From JAVBMJ01 sp031551275 (GTDB lineage Bacteria; Bacteroidota; Bacteroidia; Bacteroidales; Rikenellaceae): a stretch of 64,000 nucleotides of DNA. Shown here one piece after another: positions 24,502 to 33,589 of the stretch. Location: the NCBI GenBank assembly GCA_031551275.1, contig JAVBNX010000007.1, positions 248,001 through 312,000 of the forward strand, given 5' to 3'. Below the pieces are notes generated by a model, which saw only the letters and a list, made by a program, of their open reading frames with translations, did no database searches and was not told the DNA's origin. Position 1 is the first letter of the stretch. Each line of letters starts with the position of its first letter. Both the position numbers and the translations under genes were made by a program.

Positions 24502-25695
24502 GTGCGCGGCAACGATGCGTGGCAGGCTTTTTGCCGGATTCAAGGTAAATGGGAAAAGTCCTTGAGATTACATAATATTATCAAAGAGGTCCGGTCGGCC
24601 GGACGGGGGGCGGCGGTGCGCAGTGCGGGCCGTATTGCGCGGACGGCGGTCGTTGCGGGTATCGTTGCGGTTGCTGTCGTTGCCGCGGGGTGTTCGCGGC
24701 GTCAGGCGGCGCCGGCGCAGCATCCGGTGGAGTATCAGGCGGCCATTGCCGATACCGTGCGCAGGAGCGTGAGCTTCCCGTCGCGTATAGAGAGCAATTA
24801 CGACGCGGTAATCCAGCCCCGGGTGGCCGGGTACCTCGCATCGATCGGCTACAAGGAGGGGATGCCGGTCAAAAAGGGGCAGGTGCTCTACACCATCGAT
24901 CCGGTGCAGATATCTACCGAGCTGGACAAGGCGATGGCCGACCACGCCTCGGCGCAGGCGGCCCTGATCGAAGCCAAAAACAACATGGACAGGGCGGTGC
25001 CCCTCGCGGCGATGGATGCCATCAGCCGGAGCGACCTGGACAAGTACACCTCGCTGCACGCTTCGGCGCAGGCGACCGTCAGATCGACCGCCTCGGGGGT
25101 GCAGAACGCGCGGTTGAACCTGGGCTACACCGTGATCCGCTCGCCGATCGACGGGATCGTCGGGGAGCCCAACCTGACCGTGGGCGAGTACGTCGGGGTA
25201 GGCAGCGAGTTGAGCGTGCTGACCACCGTGTCGAGCATCGACTCGGTGAGCGTGAGGCTATCCATGCCCGTGACACAATACCTCGAGCTGAGGGGCGGCG
25301 GACCGGCGTTCGACAACAAGAACCTGTTGTCGGATATTACCATGGTCCTATCCGACGGGAGCGAATATCCGTACAAGGGGATGTACGACTATACCGAGCA
25401 GCAGGTCAACCCGACCATGGGGAGTGTGGTGCTCCGGATCATGTTCCCCAACCCGGGGTGGGTGCTCAAGCCGGGGCAGTTCGTCCGGGTAAAGGCTTAT
25501 GCCGGGGAGCCCCGCCGGGTGGTCATGGTGCCCCAGAGGGCGGTCGTCCAGAGCCAGGGGACGGACGGGGTATATGTGGCCGATTCGCTGGGAAAACCGG
25601 CGTACCGGAGCGTCGTGCTCGGGGTTACGCATGGGAAGTATTGGATCATCGAGAGCGGGGTCGGCGAGGGGGAGAAGGTGGCTACGGAAAGGTAA
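24502..25695 (+). CDS. RND efflux periplasmic adaptor (membrane fusion) lipoprotein
   Basis: Up to 397 residues from a GTG at 24502; other possible starts are TTG 24562 and GTG 24616, and no ATG fits. A lipoprotein signal TAVVAGIVAVAVVAAGC anchors it to the inner membrane. Mature order: beta-barrel/lipoyl half (VIQPRVAGYLASIGYKEGMPVKKGQVLYTID), alpha-hairpin (KAMADHASAQAALIEAKNN and partner), second lipoyl half (NLGYTVIRSPIDGIVG), then beta-barrel and membrane-proximal domains. The usual C-terminal VxEGLQxVxxGxxV stretch is missing: the protein stops right after GEGEKVATER. First gene of the efflux operon; the RND pump starts 16 bases later. Confidence 0.88.
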   Translation: MRGNDAWQAFCRIQGKWEKSLRLHNIIKEVRSAGRGAAVRSAGRIARTAVVAGIVAVAVVAAGCSRRQAAPAQHPVEYQAAIADTVRRSVSFPSRIESNYDAVIQPRVAGYLASIGYKEGMPVKKGQVLYTIDPVQISTELDKAMADHASAQAALIEAKNNMDRAVPLAAMDAISRSDLDKYTSLHASAQATVRSTASGVQNARLNLGYTVIRSPIDGIVGEPNLTVGEYVGVGSELSVLTTVSSIDSVSVRLSMPVTQYLELRGGGPAFDNKNLLSDITMVLSDGSEYPYKGMYDYTEQQVNPTMGSVVLRIMFPNPGWVLKPGQFVRVKAYAGEPRRVVMVPQRAVVQSQGTDGVYVADSLGKPAYRSVVLGVTHGKYWIIESGVGEGEKVATER

Positions 25696-25711
25696 AACGG
25701 AGACGCGGCGC

Positions 25712-28700
25712 ATGAAGATCAGTCCCATATTCGCGATCGTGATCTCGATCGTTATTACCCTGTTGGGGATCATCTCCATCACGGGGCTGCCCGTCGAGCA
25801 ATACCCCGATATCAGCCCGCCGGTGGTGCGCGTGACGGCCAACTACCAGGGGGCGGACGCGGTAACCACCGACCAGGCGGTCGCCACGCCCGTGTCGCAG
25901 GCGGTAATGGGGGTAAGCGATATGCTCTATATGCAATCCACGAGCGACAACACGGGGCGTATGTCGTTGCAGGTCACCTTCAAGGTGGGGTCGGATCCCG
26001 ATATGGACGCGGTCTTCACGCAGAACAACGTATCGACCGCCGTGCCGATGCTGCCCGCGCCGGTCACGCAACAGGGGGTGGTTACCAAAAAGGCGATGCC
26101 GGGCTACCTGGTGTTGTTCGCCCTGGGGAGCGACGGGCGCTACGGGGGGGATTACCTGGCCAACTACGCTTACATCAATTTGGTCAACGAGCTTTTGAAG
26201 GTCGACGGGGTGGGGGACGTGCAGGTGATGGGGTCGGGGGAGTACTCGATGCGGATCTGGGTCAGGCCCGATTTGATGGAGTATTACGGGGTCAGCCCGC
26301 AGGATATAGCGGCGGCCATCGAATCCCAGTCCGGGGTGTTTCCCGCCGGGGTGCTGGACGGGGAGCCCCAGAGCGTGCCGGGGGATTTTACCTATACGGT
26401 GGTTTCGCCCCCGCAGATCACAACGCCGGAAGAGTACGGGCGGATCGTGATCAAGACGGACGAGAACGGGGACCAGACGCTTTTGAGCGATGTGGCCCGG
26501 GTCGAGCTGGGGAACAAGACCTACGGGGTCTCATCGACGCTGAACGGCAGCCAGGCCGCCGTGATGATGGTCTACCAGAGCCCGGGGAGCAACGCGATCG
26601 CCGTGTGCGACGGGGTGAAGGCCCGGATGAAGGAGCTCTCGGAGAGGATGCCCCAGGGGATGCACTACCTCACGGTGGTGGACACGACCGAGTCGATCAA
26701 CGCCGGGATACGCGATATATTGATGACGCTTCTGATCGCACTTGGGCTGGTCATCGTTATCATATACGTTTTTATACAGGATTTGCGGGCCACGCTGATC
26801 CCTTTGGTCGCCATTCCGGTCTCGCTGGTCGGGGCTTTCATCGTCTTTCCGTTTTTGGGGTTTTCGGTCAATATCATCTCGCTGCTGGGGTTGGTGCTGG
26901 CCATCGGGTTGGTCGTGGACGACGCGATCGTGGTGGTCGAGGCCGTGCAGGGAGGGATCGAGCGCGGGTTGAAGCCCAAAAAGGCGGTTACCGAGGCGAT
27001 GGCGGCCGTGCGTTCGCCCATCATTGCGACCACGGTGGTGTTGTGCGCGGTGCTGATCCCGGTCTCGCTGATCGGGGGGATCACCGGGAAATTGTACGCC
27101 CAGTTCGCGGCGACCATTGCCTTTTCGGTGGTGATCTCGGCGCTGAACGCGCTGACCCTCTCGCCTACGCTTTGCGCGCTCCTGCTGCGCAGCAAGCCCA
27201 AACGGGAGAAGGGATTTTTCGGGGCGTTCAACCGGGGGTTCGAAAAGTGGAAGACGGGGTATTTGTCGCTGTCGGGTAGGATAGCCAAAAAGGGCTGGGC
27301 GGTCGCGGGGGTGTTGGCTTTGATCGGCGGGGCGTACTTTATAATGAGTAGGACGTTGCCCAAGGCGTTCTTGCCCGATGAGGACCAGGGCTACCTGATG
27401 GTCAACGTCCAGTTGCCCGACGCGGCCTCGCGGGCGCGCACGGCGGAGGTGCTGGGCAAGGTAGAGAAGGTAATACGGGAGCATCCGGAGGTGGAGTACG
27501 TCTCCTCGGTGGCGGGGTTCGATATCCTCTCCTCGGTGGCCTCGACCAACACGGGGATCATGTTCGTCACGTTGAAAGATTACGCCGACAGGAAGCGTAC
27601 GGCCATGGAGCTGATCCCGATGCTGAACCGCCGGATCTACTCCTCGGTGGCGGGGGCCAGGGCCTTTGCGTTCGGGCCCCAGGCGATCCCGGGACTCGGG
27701 GCCAGCGCGGGCGTCTCGTTCCTGGTCGAGGATAGGGGCGGCAACACGATACAATACCTGGCCGACCACAGTGCGCGGTTTTTGCAGGCGGCCTCCAAAT
27801 TGCCGGAGCTGACCAGCGTCTCCTCGCAGTTCTCGGCCGTTATCCCGCAACGGGAGGCGGTCATCGACCGGGATATGGCCACCTTGCAGGGGGTCTCGAT
27901 GGGCGATCTGCACGCCATGCTCACGACCTTTATGGGCGGGCAGTACCTCAACAACTTCAACCGCTTCGGGCGCCTTTACCAGACCTATATCCAGGCGGAC
28001 GCGTCGTACAGGAAGGATGCGGAGAGCCTGAATGAGTACTATATTAAAAACGCGAAGGGGGAGAGCGTGCCGTTGAGCGCTTTCGTGACCTTGAAAGACA
28101 CCGTCGGGGTGGCAGCTTACACGCGGTTCAACCTCTATCCGGCCGTCGAGGCGACCGGGGCGCCCTCTTTGGGGCACTCGACCGCCCAGGCGATGGATGC
28201 GTTGGAGAAACTGGCGCAGGATAGTTTGCCGGCGGATATGGCATTGGAGTGGAAGGGCGTTTCGTTCCAGGAGCGCAGCGCCTCGTCGAGCACCGGGGTG
28301 GTCTATATGCTGGCGCTGGTCTTTGTGTTTTTGTCGCTGGCAGCGTTGTACAACAGTTGGTCGCTGCCGCTGACCATATTAATCGGCGTGCCCATCTCGC
28401 TGGCGGGGGCGATGGCTGTTGTCAGCGTGGTGCATATTTTTTCGCCGGGGTTCAACAACAACCTGTTCATGCAGATTTCGCTCGTGATGCTCATCGGGTT
28501 GAGCTCCAAGAACGCCATCCTGATCGTGGAGTACGCCTCGACGATCTTCTTCAAGGGGGAGATGAGCCTGGCCGAGGCGGCGCGGCAGGCGGCCGGGCTG
28601 AGGGTCAGGCCGATCCTGATGACGGCGCTGGCGTTTATTTTGGGGGCGATGCCTTTGATCTTCGCCTCGGGGGCTTACTCCTCGGCGCGGCATATCATGG

Positions 28701-28837
28701 GGCTGGCGTTGGCGGGGGGGATGCTGTTGGCGACGTTGCTGGGGATCTTCGCCTATCCGGCGCTGTTCGTTTTGGCGGGGAAATTGTCGCGGTTCGAGAA
28801 GAAGCGCGAAAAACAAAAGAGCGGGGAGGATGAATAG
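25712..28837 (+). CDS. RND multidrug efflux pump, HAE1 family
   Basis: 1041 residues from MKISPIFAIVISIVITLLG; the N-terminus lacks the usual few residues (such as FFIERP) before the first helix. Inner-membrane proton-driven exporter of hydrophobic compounds. The first periplasmic segment GLPVEQYPDISPPVVRVTANYQGAD is typical; the proton relay in helix 4 is GLVVDDAIVVVEAV; the second-half relay region has LIGLSSKNAILIVEYA. Two large periplasmic loops and twelve helices fit. It overlaps the outer-membrane factor gene by 8 bases. Confidence 0.96.
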   Translation: MKISPIFAIVISIVITLLGIISITGLPVEQYPDISPPVVRVTANYQGADAVTTDQAVATPVSQAVMGVSDMLYMQSTSDNTGRMSLQVTFKVGSDPDMDAVFTQNNVSTAVPMLPAPVTQQGVVTKKAMPGYLVLFALGSDGRYGGDYLANYAYINLVNELLKVDGVGDVQVMGSGEYSMRIWVRPDLMEYYGVSPQDIAAAIESQSGVFPAGVLDGEPQSVPGDFTYTVVSPPQITTPEEYGRIVIKTDENGDQTLLSDVARVELGNKTYGVSSTLNGSQAAVMMVYQSPGSNAIAVCDGVKARMKELSERMPQGMHYLTVVDTTESINAGIRDILMTLLIALGLVIVIIYVFIQDLRATLIPLVAIPVSLVGAFIVFPFLGFSVNIISLLGLVLAIGLVVDDAIVVVEAVQGGIERGLKPKKAVTEAMAAVRSPIIATTVVLCAVLIPVSLIGGITGKLYAQFAATIAFSVVISALNALTLSPTLCALLLRSKPKREKGFFGAFNRGFEKWKTGYLSLSGRIAKKGWAVAGVLALIGGAYFIMSRTLPKAFLPDEDQGYLMVNVQLPDAASRARTAEVLGKVEKVIREHPEVEYVSSVAGFDILSSVASTNTGIMFVTLKDYADRKRTAMELIPMLNRRIYSSVAGARAFAFGPQAIPGLGASAGVSFLVEDRGGNTIQYLADHSARFLQAASKLPELTSVSSQFSAVIPQREAVIDRDMATLQGVSMGDLHAMLTTFMGGQYLNNFNRFGRLYQTYIQADASYRKDAESLNEYYIKNAKGESVPLSAFVTLKDTVGVAAYTRFNLYPAVEATGAPSLGHSTAQAMDALEKLAQDSLPADMALEWKGVSFQERSASSSTGVVYMLALVFVFLSLAALYNSWSLPLTILIGVPISLAGAMAVVSVVHIFSPGFNNNLFMQISLVMLIGLSSKNAILIVEYASTIFFKGEMSLAEAARQAAGLRVRPILMTALAFILGAMPLIFASGAYSSARHIMGLALAGGMLLATLLGIFAYPALFVLAGKLSRFEKKREKQKSGEDE

Positions 28838-30203
28838 GGGTTTGGTCATATCGGTTTTGGCCGGGCTGGCATGCGCGGCGGCGGTGTTGTGTGTCGTGCC
28901 GGGGTGCTCGCCCAAACTCTCCGCGCCCGCGGTCGAAGTTCCGGGGCGGTTTGCACAGGGCCTGCCCGGGGATACCCTCGCGGTGGCGGAGCTGGACAGG
29001 TGGTGGGAGATGCTCGGGGATACGACCCTCAACAGGCTGATCGATTCGGCTTTGAAGAACAACAAGGATGTGTTGGCGGCCAGCTCGAACATCCGCTCGG
29101 CGCAGCTTAATCGCAAGGTGCAGAGGGCGGCCTATCTGCCTTCGGTCGGGGTCGGGGCCGGCTGGGAGAAGGAGTTGCAGTTTGCCAAGGGGGCGTTCTA
29201 CGTCGAGCCGTCGGCGAGTTGGGAGCTGAGTTTGTTCGGGGCGCTGAGGAATACGACGCGGATGGCCGACGCGCAGGTCTCCCTCTCGAAAAACGATTAC
29301 CAAGGGTTGATGCTCTCCCTTTCGGCGGAGGTGGCCTCGACCTATTACACGCTGCTGGGCGACAGGGAGAGTTACCGGTTGACGCAGAAAAGTTACGACG
29401 ACAGGAAACGGTCGACCGATTTGATCGACTCGATGCACACGCACGGGATGCGCTCGGGGGTCGATCTGGCCCAGTCGCAGGAGCTGACCGCGCAGGCTGG
29501 TGCGCTGCTGCCCCGGTTGAGGCAGGCCCAGGTCCAGGACGGCATCAATCTGGCGTTGCTGCTGGGGATCAGCCCCCACAGGCTGGGGAGCGTGGAGGCG
29601 GATTTTCCCGTGCAGGGGCCGCCGCGCGTCCCCGCCGGGTTGCCTTCCGATGTGCTCCTTAGGCGGTGGGACGTGGCTGCGGCGCAGGATGCGATGGACG
29701 CAGCCGCGGCGCAGGTCGGCATCGCCCGGGCGCAGAGGTTTCCGTCGATCCCGTTGAGCGCGTCGGGCGGGGTGGCCTCCCAGACGCTCAAAGGGCTGGT
29801 GTCGGGCGATCCGTTGGCGTGGAGTGCGGCAGTCGGGATTATCCAACCGATTTTTGCTTTCGGGGCGAACAAAAGCCGCGAGGGGATGGCAAAGGAGCAC
29901 TACGTTCAGGCGGTTTTGGCCTACGAGAAGTGTGTGATAACGGCCTTGGGCGAGGTGGAGGCCGCGCTGGCGGCGGTCGGTAACGGTCGGGAGCGGATTG
30001 TCAGCCTGGTGGAGCTGGTGCGCGCGTCCGGGGAGGCGAGCAGGCTGGCCAACGCGCTCTACATGAATGGGATGGGGGATTACCTCTCCGTGTTGCAGGC
30101 CGAGCAGACGTGGCAGACGGCGCAGATCGACCTGGTAACGGCGCAAAGCAACCTGTACGCCTCGTTCGCGGCGTTGTGCAAGGCGCTGGGCGGGGAGTTG
30201 TAA
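28830..30203 (+). CDS. RND efflux outer-membrane factor lipoprotein (NodT/TolC type)
   Basis: 457 residues. Lipoprotein signal with lipobox VPGC at about residues 23-26. Two repeats of the outer-membrane efflux domain are seen, each with long alpha-helical stretches, for example ALKNNKDVLAASSNIRSAQ and RWDVAAAQDAMDAAAAQVG. The start overlaps the pump gene by 8 bases. It completes a tripartite exporter with the two preceding genes. No regulator gene is adjacent. Confidence 0.94.
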   Translation: MNRGLVISVLAGLACAAAVLCVVPGCSPKLSAPAVEVPGRFAQGLPGDTLAVAELDRWWEMLGDTTLNRLIDSALKNNKDVLAASSNIRSAQLNRKVQRAAYLPSVGVGAGWEKELQFAKGAFYVEPSASWELSLFGALRNTTRMADAQVSLSKNDYQGLMLSLSAEVASTYYTLLGDRESYRLTQKSYDDRKRSTDLIDSMHTHGMRSGVDLAQSQELTAQAGALLPRLRQAQVQDGINLALLLGISPHRLGSVEADFPVQGPPRVPAGLPSDVLLRRWDVAAAQDAMDAAAAQVGIARAQRFPSIPLSASGGVASQTLKGLVSGDPLAWSAAVGIIQPIFAFGANKSREGMAKEHYVQAVLAYEKCVITALGEVEAALAAVGNGRERIVSLVELVRASGEASRLANALYMNGMGDYLSVLQAEQTWQTAQIDLVTAQSNLYASFAALCKALGGEL

Positions 30204-30225
30204 AAGCGGAAAAATTGTAATAGGA

Positions 30226-30255
30226 TTGCCGGGTGGACTAAAAGTATTATATTTG
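30226..30255 (+). promoter_or_regulatory. Promoter of the deformylase-dipeptidase gene
   Basis: TTG (30226-30228), 19 bases, TATATTTG (30248-30255), 22 bases before the ATG. It shows the fusion gene is transcribed independently of the efflux operon. Confidence 0.78.
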
Positions 30256-30277
30256 CGTAACATTTGGCGATCCCCCC

Positions 30278-31489
30278 ATGAGAAAAATTACATTCGGGCA
30301 CCTTACCCTGCTGCTTGTATCAGCCGTCCTGTGGACAGGCTGCACCTACACCCCGGCCCCGTTTACAAAAGAAGAGAGAAAGATCATCGGAAGCGACCCC
30401 GAAGCGGGAGCCATGCCGTTGGTGGTGGTCGATGAGCCGGGCGCGGAGGTGTTGAGGATGACTGCCAAAGACCTGACCGAAGATGAATTGCTCTCCTCGT
30501 CGTTCTTCGTGCTCAAGCAGAGGATGATCGCGACCGCCATGCAGAGCCAGGGCGTGGGGCTGGCCGCCCCGCAGGTGGGGTTGGCGCGCAGGGTAATCGC
30601 CGTGCAGCGTTTCGACCAGGCCGGGGAGCCCTTCAGGCTCTATCCCAACGTCTATATCGTCAAATCCTCGGAGGAGAGGCAGCCCTCCATCGAGGGTTGT
30701 CTGTCGATCCCCGACCAAAGGGTAATCCGGTGGAGGAGCCAGTGGGTCAAGATCGCCTACGTGGACGAGCAGACCGGCCATCCCCGCCAGGACAGCGTGT
30801 CGGGCTATACGGCGATCATTTTCCAGCATGAGATCGACCACCTGGACGGGCTGTTGTGTACCGACGTGGGGAAGCTCTACGTCGAGGACACGCCCCAGGA
30901 GAAAGCGCTCCGGGATGCGGGGCTGGTCGAGATCGGGGAGCTGATCCCCTCGATCAAGGTCGATCCCGCCTACGCCCGGGAGGATAATTTCGCCGGCAAG
31001 GTGCTCTACCAAGGCATCACGAAGATCTTTCTGGCCGATACCGCCGCGCGGGCGCTCAGGGACGCCGAGCAGGCTTTGACGGCTATGCGGCCTGGCTACT
31101 CACTGCTGGTCTACGACGGGGTAAGGCCCGTGTCGGTGCAGAAATTCATGTGGGACGTGGTAAAGGGTACGCCCCAGAGCGAGTTCGTGTGTACGCCGGG
31201 CAACAGTTTGCACAACTACGGGGTGGCGGTCGACCTGACCGTGTTGGACCAGACGGGGACCCCTTTGGATATGGGGGCCGGATTCGACGAGTTTTCCGAC
31301 CGGGCGCGGATCGATATCGAGGCCCGGCTGTTGGAAGACGGGGTGTTGACCCGGGAACAGATCGAAAACAGGGCCCTGCTGCGCAAGGTAATGACCGAAG
31401 AGGGATTCATGACCATTCCCAACGAATGGTGGCACTTCCAGATCTGTCCGATCGAGAAGGCGCGCGAAAACCTGGTGCGCGTAGAGTAA
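30278..31489 (+). CDS. Exported peptide deformylase / D-Ala-D-Ala dipeptidase (VanX-type) fusion lipoprotein
   Basis: 403 residues in one uninterrupted frame. A lipoprotein signal (lipobox LWTGC, Cys22) precedes residues 45-205, a complete peptide deformylase: motif 1 GVGLAAPQ (92-99), motif 2 EGCLS (139-143, metal ligand Cys141) and motif 3 QHEIDH (183-188, ligands His184 and His188, catalytic Glu185). Residues about 215-403 are an M15D dipeptidase: DGVRP (Arg283), SLHNYGVAVD (310-319, zinc ligands His312 and Asp319) and EWWH (Glu383, His386). Deformylase is normally cytoplasmic; here both active sites should lie in the periplasm, membrane-anchored. Proposed substrates are formylated peptides and D-Ala-D-Ala or related dipeptides from wall turnover; this is inference. 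The house-keeping deformylase must lie elsewhere. Confidence 0.93.
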   Translation: MRKITFGHLTLLLVSAVLWTGCTYTPAPFTKEERKIIGSDPEAGAMPLVVVDEPGAEVLRMTAKDLTEDELLSSSFFVLKQRMIATAMQSQGVGLAAPQVGLARRVIAVQRFDQAGEPFRLYPNVYIVKSSEERQPSIEGCLSIPDQRVIRWRSQWVKIAYVDEQTGHPRQDSVSGYTAIIFQHEIDHLDGLLCTDVGKLYVEDTPQEKALRDAGLVEIGELIPSIKVDPAYAREDNFAGKVLYQGITKIFLADTAARALRDAEQALTAMRPGYSLLVYDGVRPVSVQKFMWDVVKGTPQSEFVCTPGNSLHNYGVAVDLTVLDQTGTPLDMGAGFDEFSDRARIDIEARLLEDGVLTREQIENRALLRKVMTEEGFMTIPNEWWHFQICPIEKARENLVRVE

Positions 31490-31506
31490 AAACGCCCGGC
31501 TTTCAT

Positions 31507-31514
31507 TACCTTTG
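31507..31514 (+). promoter_or_regulatory. -7 box of the flippase gene, almost touching its start
   Basis: TACCTTTG ends 6 bases before the ATG at 31521. If active, the transcript would be leaderless or nearly so. No matching -33 box. Confidence 0.5.
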
Positions 31515-31520
31515 CCTGCA

Positions 31521-33014
31521 ATGGGCATAATTCAGAAAAACGGATTCTGGGGGACAGTCATAAGCTACATCGGCGTGGCCATGGGCTTTGTCGGCTCGGT
31601 GCTGTTGCTGCCCAGGCTGCTTACGCCCGACCAGGTGGGGTTGACCAACACGATGCTGGTGGTCGCCGTGATCCTCTCCCAGCTCAGCGCGCTGGGCGGG
31701 AGCCAGATCGTGATCCGCTTCTTCCCCTTCTTCTACGATGAGGAAAAAGGGAAGTACAACGGGATATTTACCCTGACTTTTTTGATCTCCCTGGCGGGGG
31801 TGGTGCTCTTTTCGCTGTTGTACATCGTCTTCAAAGACGCGGTGGTGGAGTATTACCGGGCCAAGTCGCCGTTGTTCGTGAAGTACTGCATGCTGGTCAT
31901 CCCGATCAGCGTGTCGATGGTCTTTTACAACCTGTTGAGCGCGTGGCTGAGGAGTTTGTACAAGGTCATCGCCGCCACGTTCTACATCGAGGTCGTGTTG
32001 AAGCTGTTCCCCATTCTGGCCGTGATCGTCTACGCGCTGGGCTACATTTCGTTCGACGCGCTGATCTGGTGTTACGCCTTCGGGTTCTCCATTCCGGCCA
32101 TCTGCCTGCTGGTCCATTGCGCCAGGCTGGGGATGCTGACCACGAAGATAAAGATCACGCCCCAGATCAAAACCTATGTGCGCCCGGCCATCGCCTACGG
32201 GATATTTTGTCTCTTCGCCGGGTTCGGGGGGACGCTGGTCACGCAGATCGACTCGGTAATGATCGGGGGGATGATCGGGTTGGCACAGGTGGCCGTCTAC
32301 AACATCGCGGCGCACTTTATCAGCGTGCTGCATATGCCCTACCGGGCACTGACCACCATATCGTCGCCCCTGGTGGCCCGCTACTGGAAAGACGGCGACA
32401 TGGGGGCGATGCAGTCGCTCTACACCAAATTCACGCTCAACATTTTGATCATCACCCTGTGGATGTTCCTGCTGGTGTGGGTCAACATCGATTCGGTGTA
32501 CAAACTCATGCCGCCCTTCTACGCCACGGGCAAGTGGGTCATCCTGATCCTGTTCGTGGGAAGGCTCGTCGACGTCTCCACGGGGCTGAACGGCACCATA
32601 CTGACCATGAGCAGGCACTACCGGTGGGATCTCTACACCGCGGCAGGGCTGGTGTTGATGGCCATCGGCGCCAATATGATCTTTATCCCCATGTGGGGTA
32701 TCGAGGGGTCGGCGTTCGCCACGGCGTTGTCGATCGTGCTGATCAACGTGGTCAAGCTGGCCGTGGTCTACAAGGTCTACCGCCTGCAGCCTTTCTCGCG
32801 GCCTATGGGGAGTGTAATGGCGATCTCCCTGGCCGCCTGGGGGGTAACGGCCCTGATCCCCTATGTGGGGAGTTGGACAGGGGATGTGGCGGTGCGCTCG
32901 GTGCTGGTCTGTTTGCTTTTTCCGCTGCCGGTCTATGCCATGAAACTATCGCCCGACTTCAACTCGATGGTCGACGGGGTCGTGAAAAAGGCTTTAGCGC
33001 TGGTCGGACGGTAA
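31521..33014 (+). CDS. Polysaccharide/lipid-linked oligosaccharide flippase (Wzx/MATE-like)
   Basis: 497 residues from MGIIQKNGFWG; a Met three codons earlier overlaps the -7 box. About 14 membrane helices, with the MOP-superfamily start NGFWGTVISYIGVAMGFVGSVLLLPRLL and repeat-like segment YIGVA...LLPRLLTPDQVGLTN. It should flip a polyprenyl-linked sugar across the inner membrane for O-antigen, capsule or exopolysaccharide. No glycan cluster surrounds it. It follows the dipeptidase fusion by 31 bases, so a cell-envelope theme is possible. Confidence 0.88.
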   Translation: MGIIQKNGFWGTVISYIGVAMGFVGSVLLLPRLLTPDQVGLTNTMLVVAVILSQLSALGGSQIVIRFFPFFYDEEKGKYNGIFTLTFLISLAGVVLFSLLYIVFKDAVVEYYRAKSPLFVKYCMLVIPISVSMVFYNLLSAWLRSLYKVIAATFYIEVVLKLFPILAVIVYALGYISFDALIWCYAFGFSIPAICLLVHCARLGMLTTKIKITPQIKTYVRPAIAYGIFCLFAGFGGTLVTQIDSVMIGGMIGLAQVAVYNIAAHFISVLHMPYRALTTISSPLVARYWKDGDMGAMQSLYTKFTLNILIITLWMFLLVWVNIDSVYKLMPPFYATGKWVILILFVGRLVDVSTGLNGTILTMSRHYRWDLYTAAGLVLMAIGANMIFIPMWGIEGSAFATALSIVLINVVKLAVVYKVYRLQPFSRPMGSVMAISLAAWGVTALIPYVGSWTGDVAVRSVLVCLLFPLPVYAMKLSPDFNSMVDGVVKKALALVGR

Positions 33015-33046
33015 AAAAACGGGACGGTTCCTTGCGGACCGCCCCG
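33013..33046 (-). terminator. Terminator of the 33067-33564 lipoprotein gene
   Basis: Reverse strand: stem of about 9 pairs (GGGCGGTCC against GGAACCGTCCC) with loop GCAA, then GTTTTTTT. It also touches the stop of the convergent flippase gene. Confidence 0.75.
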
Positions 33047-33066
33047 GGGTTACAGGGTTTCGGGGT

Positions 33067-33564
33067 TTAGTTGTCGGTTTCGTCAACCCAGGGCAGGGTA
33101 CCGGTATAGTTTCCTTTGACGGTTTTCCCGTTGTCGAGGTTGACGGTAAAATCGATCGTGTAGGTCGAACCTGACAACTTGACGTTGACCTTGCCGCCTG
33201 TAAAGAGGATGCAGTTTCCGTCATCCATGGAGATGTGAAAGCAAGCGTCTTCCCCGCCGAATACATACTCACCGGAACCATCGGCGGAGTAGTTGTAAGC
33301 ATGCGCGACCAGGCGGTCGTTGCCGGCGGGCAACAGGCAATCGAAGCCTATTGTGGGGCCTGTGCCGCCGTCGAATCCTACATAGACATCGACATTGCCC
33401 GCATCGTAATAATCGCCCCAGTACTCCTGGAATGCGTCGGTAATGGCGTAACTTTGGCCGTCGTACAGGAGGGTGTTGGCATCGATGCCGTCGTCTTTTT
33501 TGCATCCGGAGAGGATGGCCAGGCCGAGCAGCGCGAGGCTTGCGAATTGGAAGAATTTTTTCAT
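33067..33564 (-). CDS. Hypothetical lipoprotein, single-module member of a local family
   Basis: 165 residues; lipobox LSGC (Cys21). The mature part begins with a Tyr-rich segment YAITDAFQEYWGDYY and later has LFTGGKVNVKLSG, then GNYTGTLPWVDETDN at the end. The same landmarks (YPIDDACQEFFG, FTGGEVKVL, YRGELPWEDET) occur in the lipoprotein at 51682-52539, so these two are paralogues. It is probably a beta-sandwich surface lipoprotein. It lies 25 bases downstream of the acyltransferase-like gene and may share its transcript. Function unknown. Confidence 0.83.
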   Translation of the reverse strand: MKKFFQFASLALLGLAILSGCKKDDGIDANTLLYDGQSYAITDAFQEYWGDYYDAGNVDVYVGFDGGTGPTIGFDCLLPAGNDRLVAHAYNYSADGSGEYVFGGEDACFHISMDDGNCILFTGGKVNVKLSGSTYTIDFTVNLDNGKTVKGNYTGTLPWVDETDN

Positions 33565-33589
33565 AGGAGTTAGCTTTAGGGTTTGTGGT

